The position numbers and the translations under genes are program-made. The notes under the pieces are model-generated. The model did not search any database. It was given only the letters and a program-made list of their open reading frames with translations, and was not told where the DNA came from. From the NCBI RefSeq assembly GCF_030272615.1, contig NC_081407.1:153159048-153223047 (forward strand): 64,000 nucleotides of DNA. The letters run 5' to 3'. The DNA is from Cryptomeria japonica. Lineage: Eukaryota; Streptophyta; Pinopsida; Cupressales; Cupressaceae. The stretch's first letter is position 1; each line of letters opens with the position of its first letter. Shown piece by piece: positions 41,877 to 52,639 of the stretch.

Positions 41877-44400
41877 ATGCCCATGGCTATCTTGGCTCAA
41901 ATTCAAGATCTCAAGAGATCCATATATGACATTCAAGTCCAACAAAAGGAATCAACGACACCTCTTCAGAGACAAATTCAAGATATCAAAAATGACAAAT
42001 TGAAAGGAATTCTAAAACAACTATATGACTTGGAACAACAAGTGATTGAAAATGAAATGACAAATCTCGAACAAGATCACAAGATACCTTCACCAAGACA
42101 AAAAGATATTTCCTCCAAGTATCCCCTAGATAGATAGTTTACACCTTTGGGGCAATCTATCGAGTCATCTTTGAAAGAGCTACTTGAGCACAAACTTATC
42201 ATATTGCGTAACAAGACCACATCGGGATGTGAATTTTTGAGTAATTATTGTGCATATCATAGACATAACAAACATGATACTTAAAAGTGCATGCAATTAA
42301 AATATAAAATTAAAGACCTCCTTGATAATGGTGTTATTGAAATTGAAGATCCTAATGATTCACCTAAGGAGAAACTAGATGTCATTACTAAGCATGATCA
42401 AAATTACGAACCCATGTGTAGCAATGACCCACATCTAGCCTCCATCTCTTCCATGATGCCTCCATCTTATAAGCCTTCTCAACAACAATCCATACCATAT
42501 CCCTCAAACAGTGAACCTAATGATAAAACTTCTCATGTTGACCTTCAAGGGCTATCAATAGTACAAATCCAAGATAATGGTTTTTTCATACAAATCCTTT
42601 ATAAGATTTGGATATCTTAGATCCTATGCCATCATACATTCCAATTCCAATCATACCCACTCTAGAAGGCCCCAGCCAAAATTCTTCCCCATCATGTAAA
42701 AACATGAATACCCTCCAACAATCCCCCATGCATATAGAAAATACTACCCCTTCCTTAGAAGTGGCTCCATGTCAAGAGGATAATCTGAAAAATGAAGAAA
42801 CAAGTCCCATCATAAATCAAGACCAAGACACCAAAACTCTCCAATTCCATCCAATGGCTGAAAAAGATCCTAACTCCCTATAATCCCTTGATGATCCCCT
42901 TATACCTTTCCATTTATTCCAAGATGATCCCCTTCCATCTCAAGAGAAAATAATCCTTCCAAATCCCATTCCTAATCCACTTCCTAAGCAATATCGTGAT
43001 GCCTCTTCCACCTTTTCAAATGATCCTATTCAAAATGAAGAGTCAAACACCCTTCCTACTCTATCCAATGGTCCTCTTCCATGCCAAGATCAAAGTATCC
43101 CTTCATCTCCTTGTCATAATCCTCCATGTTCACCTCAAGGATAATGCATACAAATCCCTCTCATGATCCTATCATTCCCTACATTCCACCTCCACCTCAA
43201 AATGGACTTGCCTCTGGCATCAAAAGTAATAAGAAATCGTTTGTTAAAAAGATCTTTCAAAGCATGAATTATCAAATAAAAGGGTTAGACATTCATGAAC
43301 AAGGTATATTAAAACCCCTTGATATAAAAGAAAATATTGATTATAATGGCTACATTTCTCACTCTCAAGATGTTGGTATCCCTCACAAATCCTCCATTTT
43401 CTCCAGTTAAATCCAAACGCACACCTTCTGGATCCTCCAAATCTATTTTGGGTCCCTATATACCAAAATTAAAGTCTTTAAACATTTCATCTATCTTGGG
43501 TCTCTATATCCCTCCATCTCCTATCCATGTTACCCATAGCTTCCAATACACTAACCTTACCATAAGTCAAGATCAGCAAAGGCACACATCCTTGAGAACA
43601 TTCCAAAAACCTACCCACAGGAACTCTTCATATCATTCATATCTATCCATGAATCCTAATGCCATTGGAAGCAACTTGGATGCTAAGCATAAAATTCCAA
43701 TATTCAAAAATCCACATGAATTAGAGGATCAACATGTCCCATCTAATCGACATACAAAAACAAAGAAAAATTTGATCCAAAAAGAAAAAGAAATGTTCAA
43801 AAGGCCATAGAGGCCCACAAAGAAAGAAGAAAATTCAAAATTTGTACGAGTTTCTAAGTCTTACATCGAGGCAATGCGTTCTAAAGTATCACAAATAGAT
43901 AAAAAATCAAGAACCATGTGGATTCCCAAGTCACTCGTACAGGACTTGAACACTAAAGAAAAATCAAAATTGGCATTCAAGTTTGCTACCCTAGCTTCTC
44001 CCACATCCAATATTGTAAAACCTCTGTCACCTCCTTCATCCATTTTGGCTCCTTGTGTCCTAAAATACACATCAACCTTTCCATCAAAATTACAAACTCC
44101 AAAATCCACTATTCCTCCCTCATTCCATCACCCTTCAAGGTGTGTGCCAATGTTGACCTTGACAATATTTCCATCCACTCTTACACAAATCTTCCAATAT
44201 CCCATCCATTATCCAACACCTATGTTCTATCCTTCAATCATTCTTATCCAATCCTTTGCATAAATCCTTATAACCTTTCCATCTTATCATTCATTTCATC
44301 TCCCTTTACCATCATCCTATCGACATCTTTGAGCATACCTTCAATAGCCATGGATCATTATAGAACATCTTTCAGGGGTACTATCCAAAGAACAACTTGA
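41877..44400 (+). pseudogene. Gag-like frames of the degraded Gypsy element
   Basis: The first frame (41877-42137) is helical and Gln/Lys-rich (ILAQIQDLKRSIYDIQVQQK, then QLYDLEQQVIENEM). After a TAG it continues to CAYHRHNKHDT-stop-KCMQLKYKIKDLLDNGVIEI (about 42249-42357), the CxxHxxxGHDTxxCxxLKxxIxDLIDNG segment of plant Gypsy gag. Later frames (42608-44400) are Pro/Ser/His-rich, low complexity, with a more ordered SYIEAMRSKVSQIDKKSRTM segment (about 43860). Stops divide it into at least six pieces. No capsid core or protease was seen. Confidence 0.55.
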
Positions 44401-44439
44401 TTCCTAAGTCATATCTCCTATCATGTATCCATCATCTTC

Positions 44440-44620
44440 CAAAAGTTAAAAAAAATTCAAAATGAGAAAAAATAAAAGAGAAAATAAATAAAAAAAAAAA
44501 AAAATAATGAAAAAAGAAAAAAAAGAGAGAAATCATTCGTCCACTAGTGAAAACCTAGTAAACATGCGCCTTGGGCAAGTACCATGATGAAAACCTGGCA
44601 AACATGCATCATGTGTAATC
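44440..44620. repeat. A-rich tract and a paired GAAAACCT(A/G)G(C/T)AAACATGC motif
   Basis: About 90 bp of poly-A with G interruptions is followed by two copies, about 38 bp apart (44548 and 44588), of GTGAAAACCTAGTAAACATG / ATGAAAACCTGGCAAACATG. Confidence 0.6.
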
Positions 44621-45134
44621 CATTGTTTCTTGCACTCTTCATTGGAGGCAATTTCTATCCATGCTATCTTATCCACCACATCCATCTATTATCTCTCATC
44701 CTCTATTATCCCTCATTCACTCAACCTACATATGTATTCCTTTTCCACCTTTGATCTCGACAAGGTTAAGGATCTTTGTAGCTTTGTGTGTCCTATCTAT
44801 TGCATTTGATCCACACCCTTCAACTCCTATCCTTCATTACCACCCTTTGGTGTTGTTTGTTATATCCAAACGCATCTCTTGATCTTGATCAAAATTAAGG
44901 ACATAAAATGCTAAAAACCTCTTGACATGTCCATTCCTTTGGATCACATGACATTCGTTATGCCAATCCTAGCCTTACATTGCTATATCTGGTCCCTGTG
45001 CTTGGATTAAACATGTTATCCTATTGTGAGATAGTCCTTTAAAACTGTGTAGGCTTCCTCCATCATTCACTTATCCATTTATATCCCATTCATTCATTCA
45101 CTTGCTCAAAATCCCTTTTACCTTGCTAGACACT

Positions 45135-45545
45135 AGGGGCAAACATTCAAAAAACCATAAAAATCATAAAATGTCCTGAAAAAAATCTTAAAAATCATAA
45201 AATGTCAAGGAAAAAAACCTAAAAAATCGTAAAATGTCCCAAAAAATCATAAAAAATCATAAAATGTCAAGGAAATAATCTTAAAAATCATAAAATGTCC
45301 TTAAAAAATCATAAAAATCATGAAATATTCTGAAAAAATTATAAAAATTATGAAATGTCCTGAAAAAATCAGAAAAATCATGAAATGTCCTGAAAAAAGC
45401 ATAAAAATCATAAAATGTCCTTAAAAAAAGCATAAAAATCATAAAATGTCCTTAAAAAAGCATATAAATCATAAAATGTCCTCAAAAAACCCTTTAAAAA
45501 CTAAAACATTTATAAAACCCTAAAAATCATAAAAATCTAAAATCA
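45135..45545. repeat. Minisatellite AAAAATCATAAAATGTCC
   Basis: About 13 copies of a ~30-bp unit, AAAAATCATAAAATGTCCTGAAAAAATCAT with CTT/CTG/CCA variants, lie inside the Gypsy element 3' of the gag-like frames. Confidence 0.88.
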
Positions 45546-46629
45546 TGTAATAAGCATTGCAATGGCATAAACACTTTGAACAAGCATACAACTTTGCACT
45601 TCAACAAACTCATGATGTGACAAGATTACGATTGAGCAAACATAACAACATCTAATCAACTTATAAACCCAAACACATTAAATATGATCAAAAAATCATC
45701 CGGCATGAAACATATTGTTTGTTTGTTTGCTTCTTTTCTTGTTTATTGTTCCTGATTTTCTTTTTTGGTGACATGTCTTTTAGCTTTTTCGGGATGTCTA
45801 TGACTAGAGATTTTATCTCCAGGGTGTCTTTGACTAGAAAGGCGAGGATGGGGCATTTTCACCTGTTTGCCTCTTGTGGATTGTTCCTTAGTAATATGAT
45901 GACTCATCTTAGGACAAGAACATTTAAGATCATCGAGGACATAATAGTTTGATGCAAATTGAGCCAATCCTTCTTATCTATTGTGTTTTCTTTCATGCAA
46001 TTGGTATGATGATTCATTTGGGTTTAATCTATATCCAGATGAGCTTTTCCATTTGCCATAATAACCTCGATGATGACTTTAGCACTTCAAAAAGCACAAG
46101 AATTCTCATCACCTTCATATCCTCTTTCTCATCACCCCTTTCATCTCTCTTTTTTCATAATTTCTTCTATCATCTTCCTCATTCTTTTTATTGCAGCGAG
46201 ATCAATCAAATGCTTTATCCAACTTTGCATGTCTCTAAATCTTTATTATTTTATCAAATCAATCAACTTTCTTCTTGCAATCTCAATGCCCCTGGATCAA
46301 TCAATCCTTGGATCACCTTATCTTGTACTAGCATCAATCCTTATTAGCTTAATCAGCTAATCAACCTGGCTATACTGTTCATTTCCATCAATTGTTCAGT
46401 TACGCTTCATCATCTGTGCATTTCTATCAAATGTACATCTCAACTTAATCACTTGCGCAATATCAATTATCATATCTCCTTTTCATAATTTATCGAGAGA
46501 TCAATCTCCATCAATCTGTTCAATCAATCTCTCGAGGGGGCATAACTAATCAATCATCACCCTAACCAGGATATCTCTGGGGCATATATCAGTTGATCAT
46601 TTTCTTTGAAACAACGCGACAAGCTGCAT
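45546..46629. other. 3' untranslated part of the Gypsy element
   Basis: No coding domain. AATCTCTCGAGGGGGCATAAC (about 46525-46545) and TCTCTGGGGCATATAT (about 46573) precede the purine tract. Confidence 0.5.
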
Positions 46630-46649
46630 TGTCTCAAAGAGAGGCAAAA
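46630..46649 (+). other. Polypurine tract
   Basis: AAAGAGAGGCAAAA directly before TGTAGACACA of the right LTR. Confidence 0.65.
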
Positions 46650-47275
46650 TGTAGACACATAAAATTTGTCATCGTAAGCCCGGGTGGATCCACTTTATTT
46701 TTCATGTATTATCCACTATTAATATTTATCATTTATCATCATTTATTCATTATTAATATTATCATTAATATTATTCTTATTTTATCATTTATCCATCATT
46801 AATTCATTAATATTATATATATAATCAATATTGATATTATCATTTATCCATTTAATAATGTTAATATTCTATCATTTACCATGAATTAATATTACTATCA
46901 TTTATCATCTATTATTTTATTTAATATATCCATCTTCATAAACATATGCATAAGCATCTACATGACTCATTTATGCTTCCTCCTGTACCCATTTACATCC
47001 ACCTTATGCATGTGGGATTAAAACTTTCAAGCCTTATTATTTAAATCCCATATTCATCCCACGAGGTGGAATCACCCGAAGAACATCTATAAAAACCAAG
47101 CTTCTCTCTCATTCTTCCATCCATTATCTTGGCATCTTGAGCACATATCTGTTGTCTTTGCATTTAAGCATTGACCTTTTATTCTTGTCATCTTGGTTTT
47201 CTCATATTCTAGCTTTTAATCATTTTATTGGTCTGCATAAATGTCTCTTGAGGAATAGGAGGGCAATGGACAAAT
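46650..47275 (+). repeat. Right LTR of the degraded Gypsy element
   Basis: It starts TGTAGACACATAAAATTTG, close to the TGTAGACACTCAAAATTG start of the LTR at 61099. An internal ATTAATATTATCATTTATCC-type AT repeat fills 46690-46925. The 3' end seems lost after GGAATAGGAGGG. Confidence 0.7.
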
Positions 47276-47559
47276 AAAAATATTTCTTAAGTTAAAAAAC
47301 ACCATTTAAATAAATAAACTAGATCCAAATTGATTTCTCTCAACATTTATATATATAAGCTATCTATATAAGTGCACTCCTCTTCTTGATGATGAATTGC
47401 ACAACACCATCTACTAATTCCACCCATATTTCTAGAAGGTTCTTTTTCTGGATGATGAAATGCTGAGCATGATTATGAATTAAAATTCAAAAGATGACAA
47501 TGAAAACCATCATCACCACAACCCAAGCTAATTTATACTTATGATACACAACTCCCAAT
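47276..47559. other. Spacer upstream of glutaredoxin 2
   Basis: AT-rich; beyond the promoter segment shared with copy 1 nothing is recognised. Confidence 0.45.
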
Positions 47560-47775
47560 GGCACCTATGGCGTTTTTACAGATTCTGGGAAAGGCACAAC
47601 CATGTCGTGGCACCACAGGATCTGGTTCCCATCTTTACTGTTCATATCAACATTCATTTGTTGAAAATGTAACGTGTGACCTTTGGATTGAACAAGAAGG
47701 GTGCATCGCACTACGTGAAGATGAGACAAGGTAGCAGTTATACTAACCCACACTCCCCACCTCTTTCCTCCATCA
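47560..47775 (+). promoter_or_regulatory. Promoter region of glutaredoxin 2
   Basis: It is alignable with the copy 1 promoter over about 215 bp (GGCGTTTTTACAGATT, ACCATGTCGTGGCACC, CATTCATTTGTTGA). It has GTAACGTGTG (about 47669) and CTACGTGAAG (about 47711) and a weaker TATA (GTTATACTAACCC) than copy 1 (GCTATATTAACCC). Confidence 0.6.
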
Positions 47776-47865
47776 ATGCTTTGCAAACGGCAATCTCTTG
47801 AAAGGGAAGAAGAATACGAAGATGCAGCGGGAGGGAAGAAGGGATTCCTGGGAAGAAGAGATTAA
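47776..47865 (+). CDS. Overlapping upstream ORF of glutaredoxin 2 (29 aa)
   Basis: ATG at 47776, stop TAA at 47863-47865, overlapping the main start by 44 bp in another frame. It has the same length and nearly the same residues as the uORF of copy 1 (MLCKRQSL.. against MLNKRRSL..). Confidence 0.5.
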   Translation: MLCKRQSLEREEEYEDAAGGKKGFLGRRD

Positions 47866-48193
47866 AGAGAATAGTAGTGCAGTTGAACGAGTGCTAAAGC
47901 TGGTGGAGGAGGATGCGGTGGTATTGTTCAGCAAAAGTGGGTGCTGCATATCCGTGGCGGCGAAGGCCCTCCTGTCCACCTTGGGAGCGCATCCCACCGT
48001 CCACCAACTGGACAAAGAAAAGGAGGGAGAGGAGATGGAGGGCGCTCTGCTCACAATGCTGGCTGCTCCCCCTGCCGTCCCTGCTGTCTTCATCGGTGGA
48101 AAGCTGGTGGGAGGGATGGAGCAGCTCATGAGTTGTCACATCACAGGTTCTCTGCTGCCTCTCTTGAAGGAAGCCGGAGCCTTGTGGTTCTGA
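47822..48193 (+). CDS. CC-type glutaredoxin (ROXY-like), copy 2
   Basis: A 123-residue intronless protein. The ATG at 47822 (MQREGRRDSW) was chosen because the upstream extension reaches only a TTG. Active site SGCCISVAAK, glutathione-site segment PAVPAVFIGGKLVGG, C-terminal KEAGALWF. It keeps the consensus FIGGKLVGG, whereas copy 1 has Arg in place of the second Gly. Further differences from copy 1: Ser for Cys at 9, NSS for KT near 17, Leu for Arg near 24, KE for DD near 66 and Ala for Asp near 80. Such proteins bind glutathione and are thought to regulate TGA transcription factors in development and stress; the Phe end instead of Leu may matter for that contact. It faces away from copy 1, and a collapsed extra copy lies right behind it (48228-48325). 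Confidence 0.93.
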   Translation: MQREGRRDSWEEEIKENSSAVERVLKLVEEDAVVLFSKSGCCISVAAKALLSTLGAHPTVHQLDKEKEGEEMEGALLTMLAAPPAVPAVFIGGKLVGGMEQLMSCHITGSLLPLLKEAGALWF

Positions 48194-48330
48194 ATGTCTT
48201 TCAAGCCTTTAAACCCAAATTTTGGATTCAGCGGGAGGGAATAAGAGATTAAAGAGAGGAGTCCTTGTGGTTCTGAATCCCTCCAACTCTTACAATATCA
48301 AGCCTTTAAACCCAAATTTTGGATGCCTTT
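48194..48330 (+). pseudogene. Collapsed extra glutaredoxin copy just 3' of glutaredoxin 2
   Basis: After the stop, CTTTAAACCCAAATTTTGGAT is followed by CAGCGGGAGGGAATAAGAGA, which matches the beginning of the coding region (47824 on). It jumps at once to TCCTTGTGGTTCTGAATCCC, the end of the coding region, and then to a second AAGCCTTTAAACCC. A tandem copy thus seems to have lost nearly all of its body, leaving first and last codons. Confidence 0.7.
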
Positions 48331-48595
48331 TCAATCACTATGTCAAGGTCAATGTCATCTAATGTCTTTAGTTGTACAATGTTTTGTCATCGTTTCTTAG
48401 TTGCATTTAAACAGTCCAAACAGTGAAACTTGGCCTTCTAAGAGCGGGAGTTTCGGTGGTTCTTTTTCTATCAAGTGCAGTTATTAAACGTAATGTAACG
48501 GGCGCATAAGCTGCTATTACATAGCCCATTTCTGTTGTGACAACCTAAAGAAAGCATGTAACGAAATTCCTGCATAATTGCAATTCTGTTAACCA
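48331..48595 (+). other. 3' flank of glutaredoxin 2
   Basis: It matches the 3' flank of copy 1 (TTTTCAATCACTATGT, TGTTTTGTCATCGTTTCTTA). No coding region. Confidence 0.6.
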
Positions 48596-50130
48596 TTTTG
48601 GTACTCTAGTGTTAATGGAAGTGTTTTGCAAATCTGAAGTCTTAAAGGTGGTTTATTTTGCAAATCTGAAGTCTATTAACCAGTTTGGTATTCTACGGTT
48701 TAATGGAAGTCTTTTGCAAATCTGAAGTCCTCAGAACATGTTTTCTAGGGTTTCGTAAATTCCCAAAGTCAGATTCAATTATCATAACTAATAAAAGTAG
48801 TTTATTTTGCAAATCTTAAGTCTATTAACTATTTTGGTATTCTACTGTTTAATGGAAGTGTTTTGCAAATCTGAAGTCCGAACATGTTTTCTAGGGTTTC
48901 GTAATTTAGCAAAGTCAAATTTAATTATCATAACTAATAAAAATGGCTTATTTTGCAAATCTGAAGTCTATTAACCAGTTTGGTACTCTACGGTTTAATG
49001 GAAGTCTTTTGCAAATCTGAAGTCCTCATAACATGTTTTCTAGGGTTTCGTAAATTCCCAAAGTCAGATTCAATTATCATAACTAATAAAAGTGGTTTAT
49101 TTTGCAAATCTTAAGTCTATTAACTATTTTGGTATTCTACTGTTTAATGAAAGTGTTTTGCAAATCTGAAGTCCGAACATGTTTTCTAGGGTTTCGTAAA
49201 TTAGCAAAGTCAAATTTAATTATCATAACTAATAAAAATGGATTATTTTGCAAATCTGAAGTCTATTAACCAGTTTGGTACTCTACGGTTTAATGGAAGT
49301 CTTTTGCAAATCTGAAGTCCTCAAAACATGTTTTCTAGGGTTTCTTAAATTCCCAAAGCCAGATTCAATTATCATAACTAATTAAAGTGGTTTATTTTGC
49401 AAATCTTAAGTCTATTAACTATTTTGGTATTCTACTGTTTAATGGAAGTGTTTTGCAAATCTGAAGTCCTAATGGAAGTGTTTTGCAAATCTGAAGTCCG
49501 AACATGTTTTCTAGGGTTTCGTAAATTTGCAAAGTCAAATTCAATTATCATAACTAATAAAAGTGGTTTATTTTGCAAATCTAAAGTCTATTAAAACCAT
49601 TTTGGTACTCTACTGCTTTATGGAAGTGTTTTTGCAAATCTGAACCTTAACATGTTTTCTACGGTTTCATAAACTTGTAAAGTCAAATTCAAACTCAAAT
49701 ATCATAATTAATAAAAATTGAATAAAAGTAGCTTATTTTGCAAATCTAAAGTTTGTTAATCATTTTGGTATTCTACTCTTAAATGGAAGTGTTTTGCAAA
49801 TATGAATAACATGTTGTCTAGGGTTTCATAAACTTGCAAAGTCAAATTCAACTATCATAACTAATAAAAGTAGTTTATTGTACAAATCTGAAATTTGTTA
49901 ACCATTTTGGTACTCTACTATTAAATGGAAGTGTTTTGCAAATCTGAATCTGAATATGTTTTCTAGAGTTTTGTAAATCTGCAAAGTCAAATCCAACTAT
50001 CATAACTAATAAAAGTGGTTTATTTTGCAAATCTAAAGTTTGAACATGTTGTCTAGGGTTTCAGATTGGAAAAGTCAAATTCAACTATCATAATTAATGA
50101 AAGTAGTGTATTTTGATGAGCTTTGTGTTT
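48596..50130 (+). repeat. Expanded block B array with two-unit periodicity
   Basis: A ~150-bp unit, GCAAATCTGAAGTC.. ACATGTTTTCTAGGGTTTCGTAA .. AAAGTCA.. ATTATCATAACTAATAAAA, occurs about ten times, with the TCTAGGGTTTC core near 48742, 48891, 49038, 49184, 49332, 49508, 49658, 49810, 49967 and 50050. The first six alternate between two subtypes (CTCA..ACATG with TTCCCAAAG, and CCGAACATG with TTAGCAAAG), giving a ~295-bp higher-order unit. The distal copies are more diverged. It is the inverted, amplified counterpart of 29690-30450 and 35241-36060. Confidence 0.88.
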
Positions 50131-50560
50131 TATATCATACTAACAATTTATTTAATAAGTATAATTAAATATATGGATAGAGGTCACAGGTTTTCAACAA
50201 TACAATTCATATGGACAAAGATTAAAGAGGTTGATTAATTAGTGTCTTCCACAAGGAATTTCAAAGTTGAGTAATTAGGGTTTTTCAAATAGAACTTCAA
50301 CTAATGTGAAATCTTCTAGGTAGTAAAGTTGATCTAGTATAGGTATCTTAAATATATATACTGAAAATATGTCGAGATAAAAAATGGAGTTATTTACTTA
50401 TTTAGGTTATTTTATTATATTTAAGAACTATTTTATTTACTAAATATTTTCTTATTTAAAAAATAAATATTTTGTTAATTATTAATTATTAATATTTTTT
50501 GTGTAAATGATTATCAAATTTATGATGAAAAATAAGAGGTTTTTTTTGTTAATGTTCTAC
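50131..50560 (+). repeat. Distal block B/A remnants
   Basis: GAGTAATTAGGGTTTTTCAAA, CTTCTAGGTAGTAAA and AATTATTAATATTTT.. are the reverse complement of words at 29740-29780 and 29100-29600, so the inverted duplication reaches here. Confidence 0.6.
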
Positions 50561-51447
50561 ATCATTGAATCCACCCCTTGGTGCAATGATAGAATGCCTC
50601 TTGACAATAATTAATATAATATTAAAAAAAAAAGGTAAAAGAAAATATTAAGAAAATTAAAATTAGATAATTCTAAGTGCAAAATAATGCAATGTGAATT
50701 ATAAATATAATTAGTTATTTGTTTGTATTTTGTTTCATATTTGTTTGTTCATTTATTAATTTATTTTATAGTTTTTCCTCTAGTTATTTGTTTGTAAATA
50801 TTTGTATGTAACTAAATCCAAAATCACTCAAAAAATATTTTTATAGATCATGTCTTTGTTATTCACACTTAAGTGTACTTTTATTTAATGTGAAAGCAAA
50901 GAAATATATAAACAAAATTTTAAGTCTATTATAAAAATAGATAACAAAAAGTAAAAAGTTGATTTATTTTTATATGAAATTTTTTTAAGTCTTTAATTTT
51001 CAATAGAAATTACTTGCTTTTAATTATTTGGAGGTCCTCAATATCAATGTTTATAAGTAGTAAATAATATATTTAAAAAAAATAAAGATACTTTTTACAA
51101 ACACAATATTAAAAAATAACAACACTTCAAATATAATAATAGATATAGATATTACATAAATAAAAATTTGATTCATGTTTATCTAAACTATAAAGAGATA
51201 GTAAGGATAATTAATAGCACCATCTAATATCACTTACGTATTCTGTATCAACGCTACGGGTATTCACCCTACAACTAACTAACTTTTGTATTTTCACCAT
51301 CCTTTTGAAATTTTAAGTTTGATGTATCTAGAAACATTTAAAAGATTTTTTTTAGGCTTAAAATATCACTCACCCCTATACCCCTAAACAATGGAGCATG
51401 CGTGCAGCGGAAGAGGGGGTCCGAGAAGGCTAGGATTTTGAACACAG
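50561..51447. other. AT-rich spacer
   Basis: No gene or repeat family recognised. Confidence 0.5.
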
Positions 51448-51720
51448 ATGGAGCTGTGGAGGAAGATTGAGAACGCAAATGATGATGGAGACAATGTTGC
51501 TTCCTATTTTCTTTCTACTAATGGTGCTTTTGATGCATTACTAGCCAATGCTGATGGAGATAATGTTGCTTCATATTTTCTTTCTACTAATGGTGCTTTT
51601 GTTGTGTTTCTAGCAAATGATGATGGAGACAATGCCGCTTTCTATTTTTTTTCTAATAATAGTTCTTTTTCTACGTTTCTAGCTATATGTTGGCAAGAGT
51701 TTTGTAGGAGAGAGACATAG
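51448..51720 (+). CDS. Small ORF with three 23-residue repeats, unknown
   Basis: A 90-residue frame with an ATG at 51448 (MELWRKIENA). Residues 11-79 are three tandem 23-residue units encoded by 69-bp repeats at 51478-51546, 51547-51615 and 51616-51684: N[DA]DGDN[VA]A[SF]YF[LF]S[TN]N[GS][AS]F, then [LF]LA. Copies 1 and 2 are close, copy 3 is more diverged. It ends ICWQEFCRRET. The acidic DDGDN turn and aromatic YF..F pattern is repeated faithfully in frame, but the repeat length alone (a multiple of three) could keep it open. No family recognised; no signal peptide. Coding status uncertain. Confidence 0.35.
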   Translation: MELWRKIENANDDGDNVASYFLSTNGAFDALLANADGDNVASYFLSTNGAFVVFLANDDGDNAAFYFFSNNSSFSTFLAICWQEFCRRET

Positions 51721-52331
51721 GAGAAAATAGAAAAGAACAAATAGCAAATGAAACAACAAAAATAAAAATAACTTTAATAAAAATGATATGTGCATATATA
51801 TATTCATATATTTATTTGAAATTAATACAAAGCTAATTGCATTCAAACAAAGCTACAACTCTTTATTTTCAAATACAACACAAAGAGTCCCCTATTTTCT
51901 AGTCATTTCTACTCCTCATGTTGCTTCAGTTAAACCTATTTTTTGCCTTCTTTTTTCAGACATTGATCACCAAGACTACTTTATTTTCTTTCTCTATTAA
52001 CTTGCTGTTATGATAATTTTGAATAATTCTACATGTTTCTAGCAAAAGAGGGGAAAAAAACATTAATTTTATTTAATTTTGATTACCTTGTCTATCATAT
52101 GTAGATCTTGAAAAGATTACAATCAACAAAATTTTATTTAGTACTATTCTATTTGATTTGAAAATGGAAAGAACCGATCAAAAAAACAATGGAAAGAGGT
52201 TGGGATTTAGGACATGATGCAAAATTAAACGCTTACACAAAAGAAAGATATGAGAAGGATAGAAGAAACTGAAAGAAGGAGAAAAGATATAGAGGGAAAT
52301 AATGTTGGTAGTTGTGATTAGTTCCAACACC
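51721..52331. other. Spacer, probably including the 3' LTR of a minus-strand Copia
   Basis: The segment left of 52331 would be the LTR: on the minus strand AAGAGGGGG is followed by TGTTGGAACTAATCAC. The outer end was not found. Confidence 0.4.
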
Positions 52332-52625
52332 CCCTCTTAATCACAACTCTCATCTACAATACCTAGTCAATCTCTTTGATAAACAAAATTTTATTTTCCT
52401 AATACCTTGGTAAAAATGTTTGCATACTGGTCTTCAGACCTAAAATGTTGCATTGAGATTTATTTATTGTTGATAAACTACTAATGAAGTGATACCTCAT
52501 GTCTATATGCTTGCTCCTTTTATAAAAGACTAGATTCTTTGACAATGAAATTGCCGTGTTGTTGTCACAATAGATGTTAGTTTCCTCTTCTAGTTCATGC
52601 ATCAATCAATTCTTTCAACATTCTT
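52332..52625 (-). pseudogene. Copia RNase H C-terminal remnant
   Basis: On the minus strand E-TNIYCDNNTAISLSKNLVFYKRSKHIDMRYHFI (about 52580-52480) is the RNase H end of Copia polyproteins (CDNxSAIxLSKNPVxHxRSKHIDIRYHFI). The frame then shifts before the purine tract at about 52332-52342. Confidence 0.82.
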
Positions 52626-52639
52626 CTCATTCATATTAC

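Larger units (their letters stand above)
38440..47275 (+). mobile_element. Degraded Gypsy-type element with incomplete LTRs
   Basis: A left LTR fragment (38440-38745) and a right LTR (46650-47275) share about 150-200 bp (CATCTTGAGCA(T/C)ATATCT, TTTGCATTTAAGCATTGACC, TTCTAGCTTTTAATCATTTT, GAGGAATAGGAGGG). After the left one comes ACGCCCAGTGGGAC, the primer-site region also found at 61891. Then follow a leader conserved with the element at 61.1 kb, gag-like frames (41877-44400), a minisatellite and a purine tract (46630-46649). No reverse transcriptase was recognised. The left LTR lacks its 5' end and the right its 3' end, so terminal duplications are lost. Confidence 0.65.

Noticed and set aside
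43874-44400. Independent Pro/Ser-rich host genes
   Set aside because: Frames are low complexity, overlap one another and sit inside a retroelement between its gag-like part and minisatellite.
45135-45545. CRISPR-like array
   Set aside because: Repeats run without unique spacers and the context is a plant retroelement; simple minisatellite.
47913-48252. Alternative plus-strand frames inside glutaredoxin 2
   Set aside because: They overlap the conserved glutaredoxin frame, and their residues are only other-frame readings of it.
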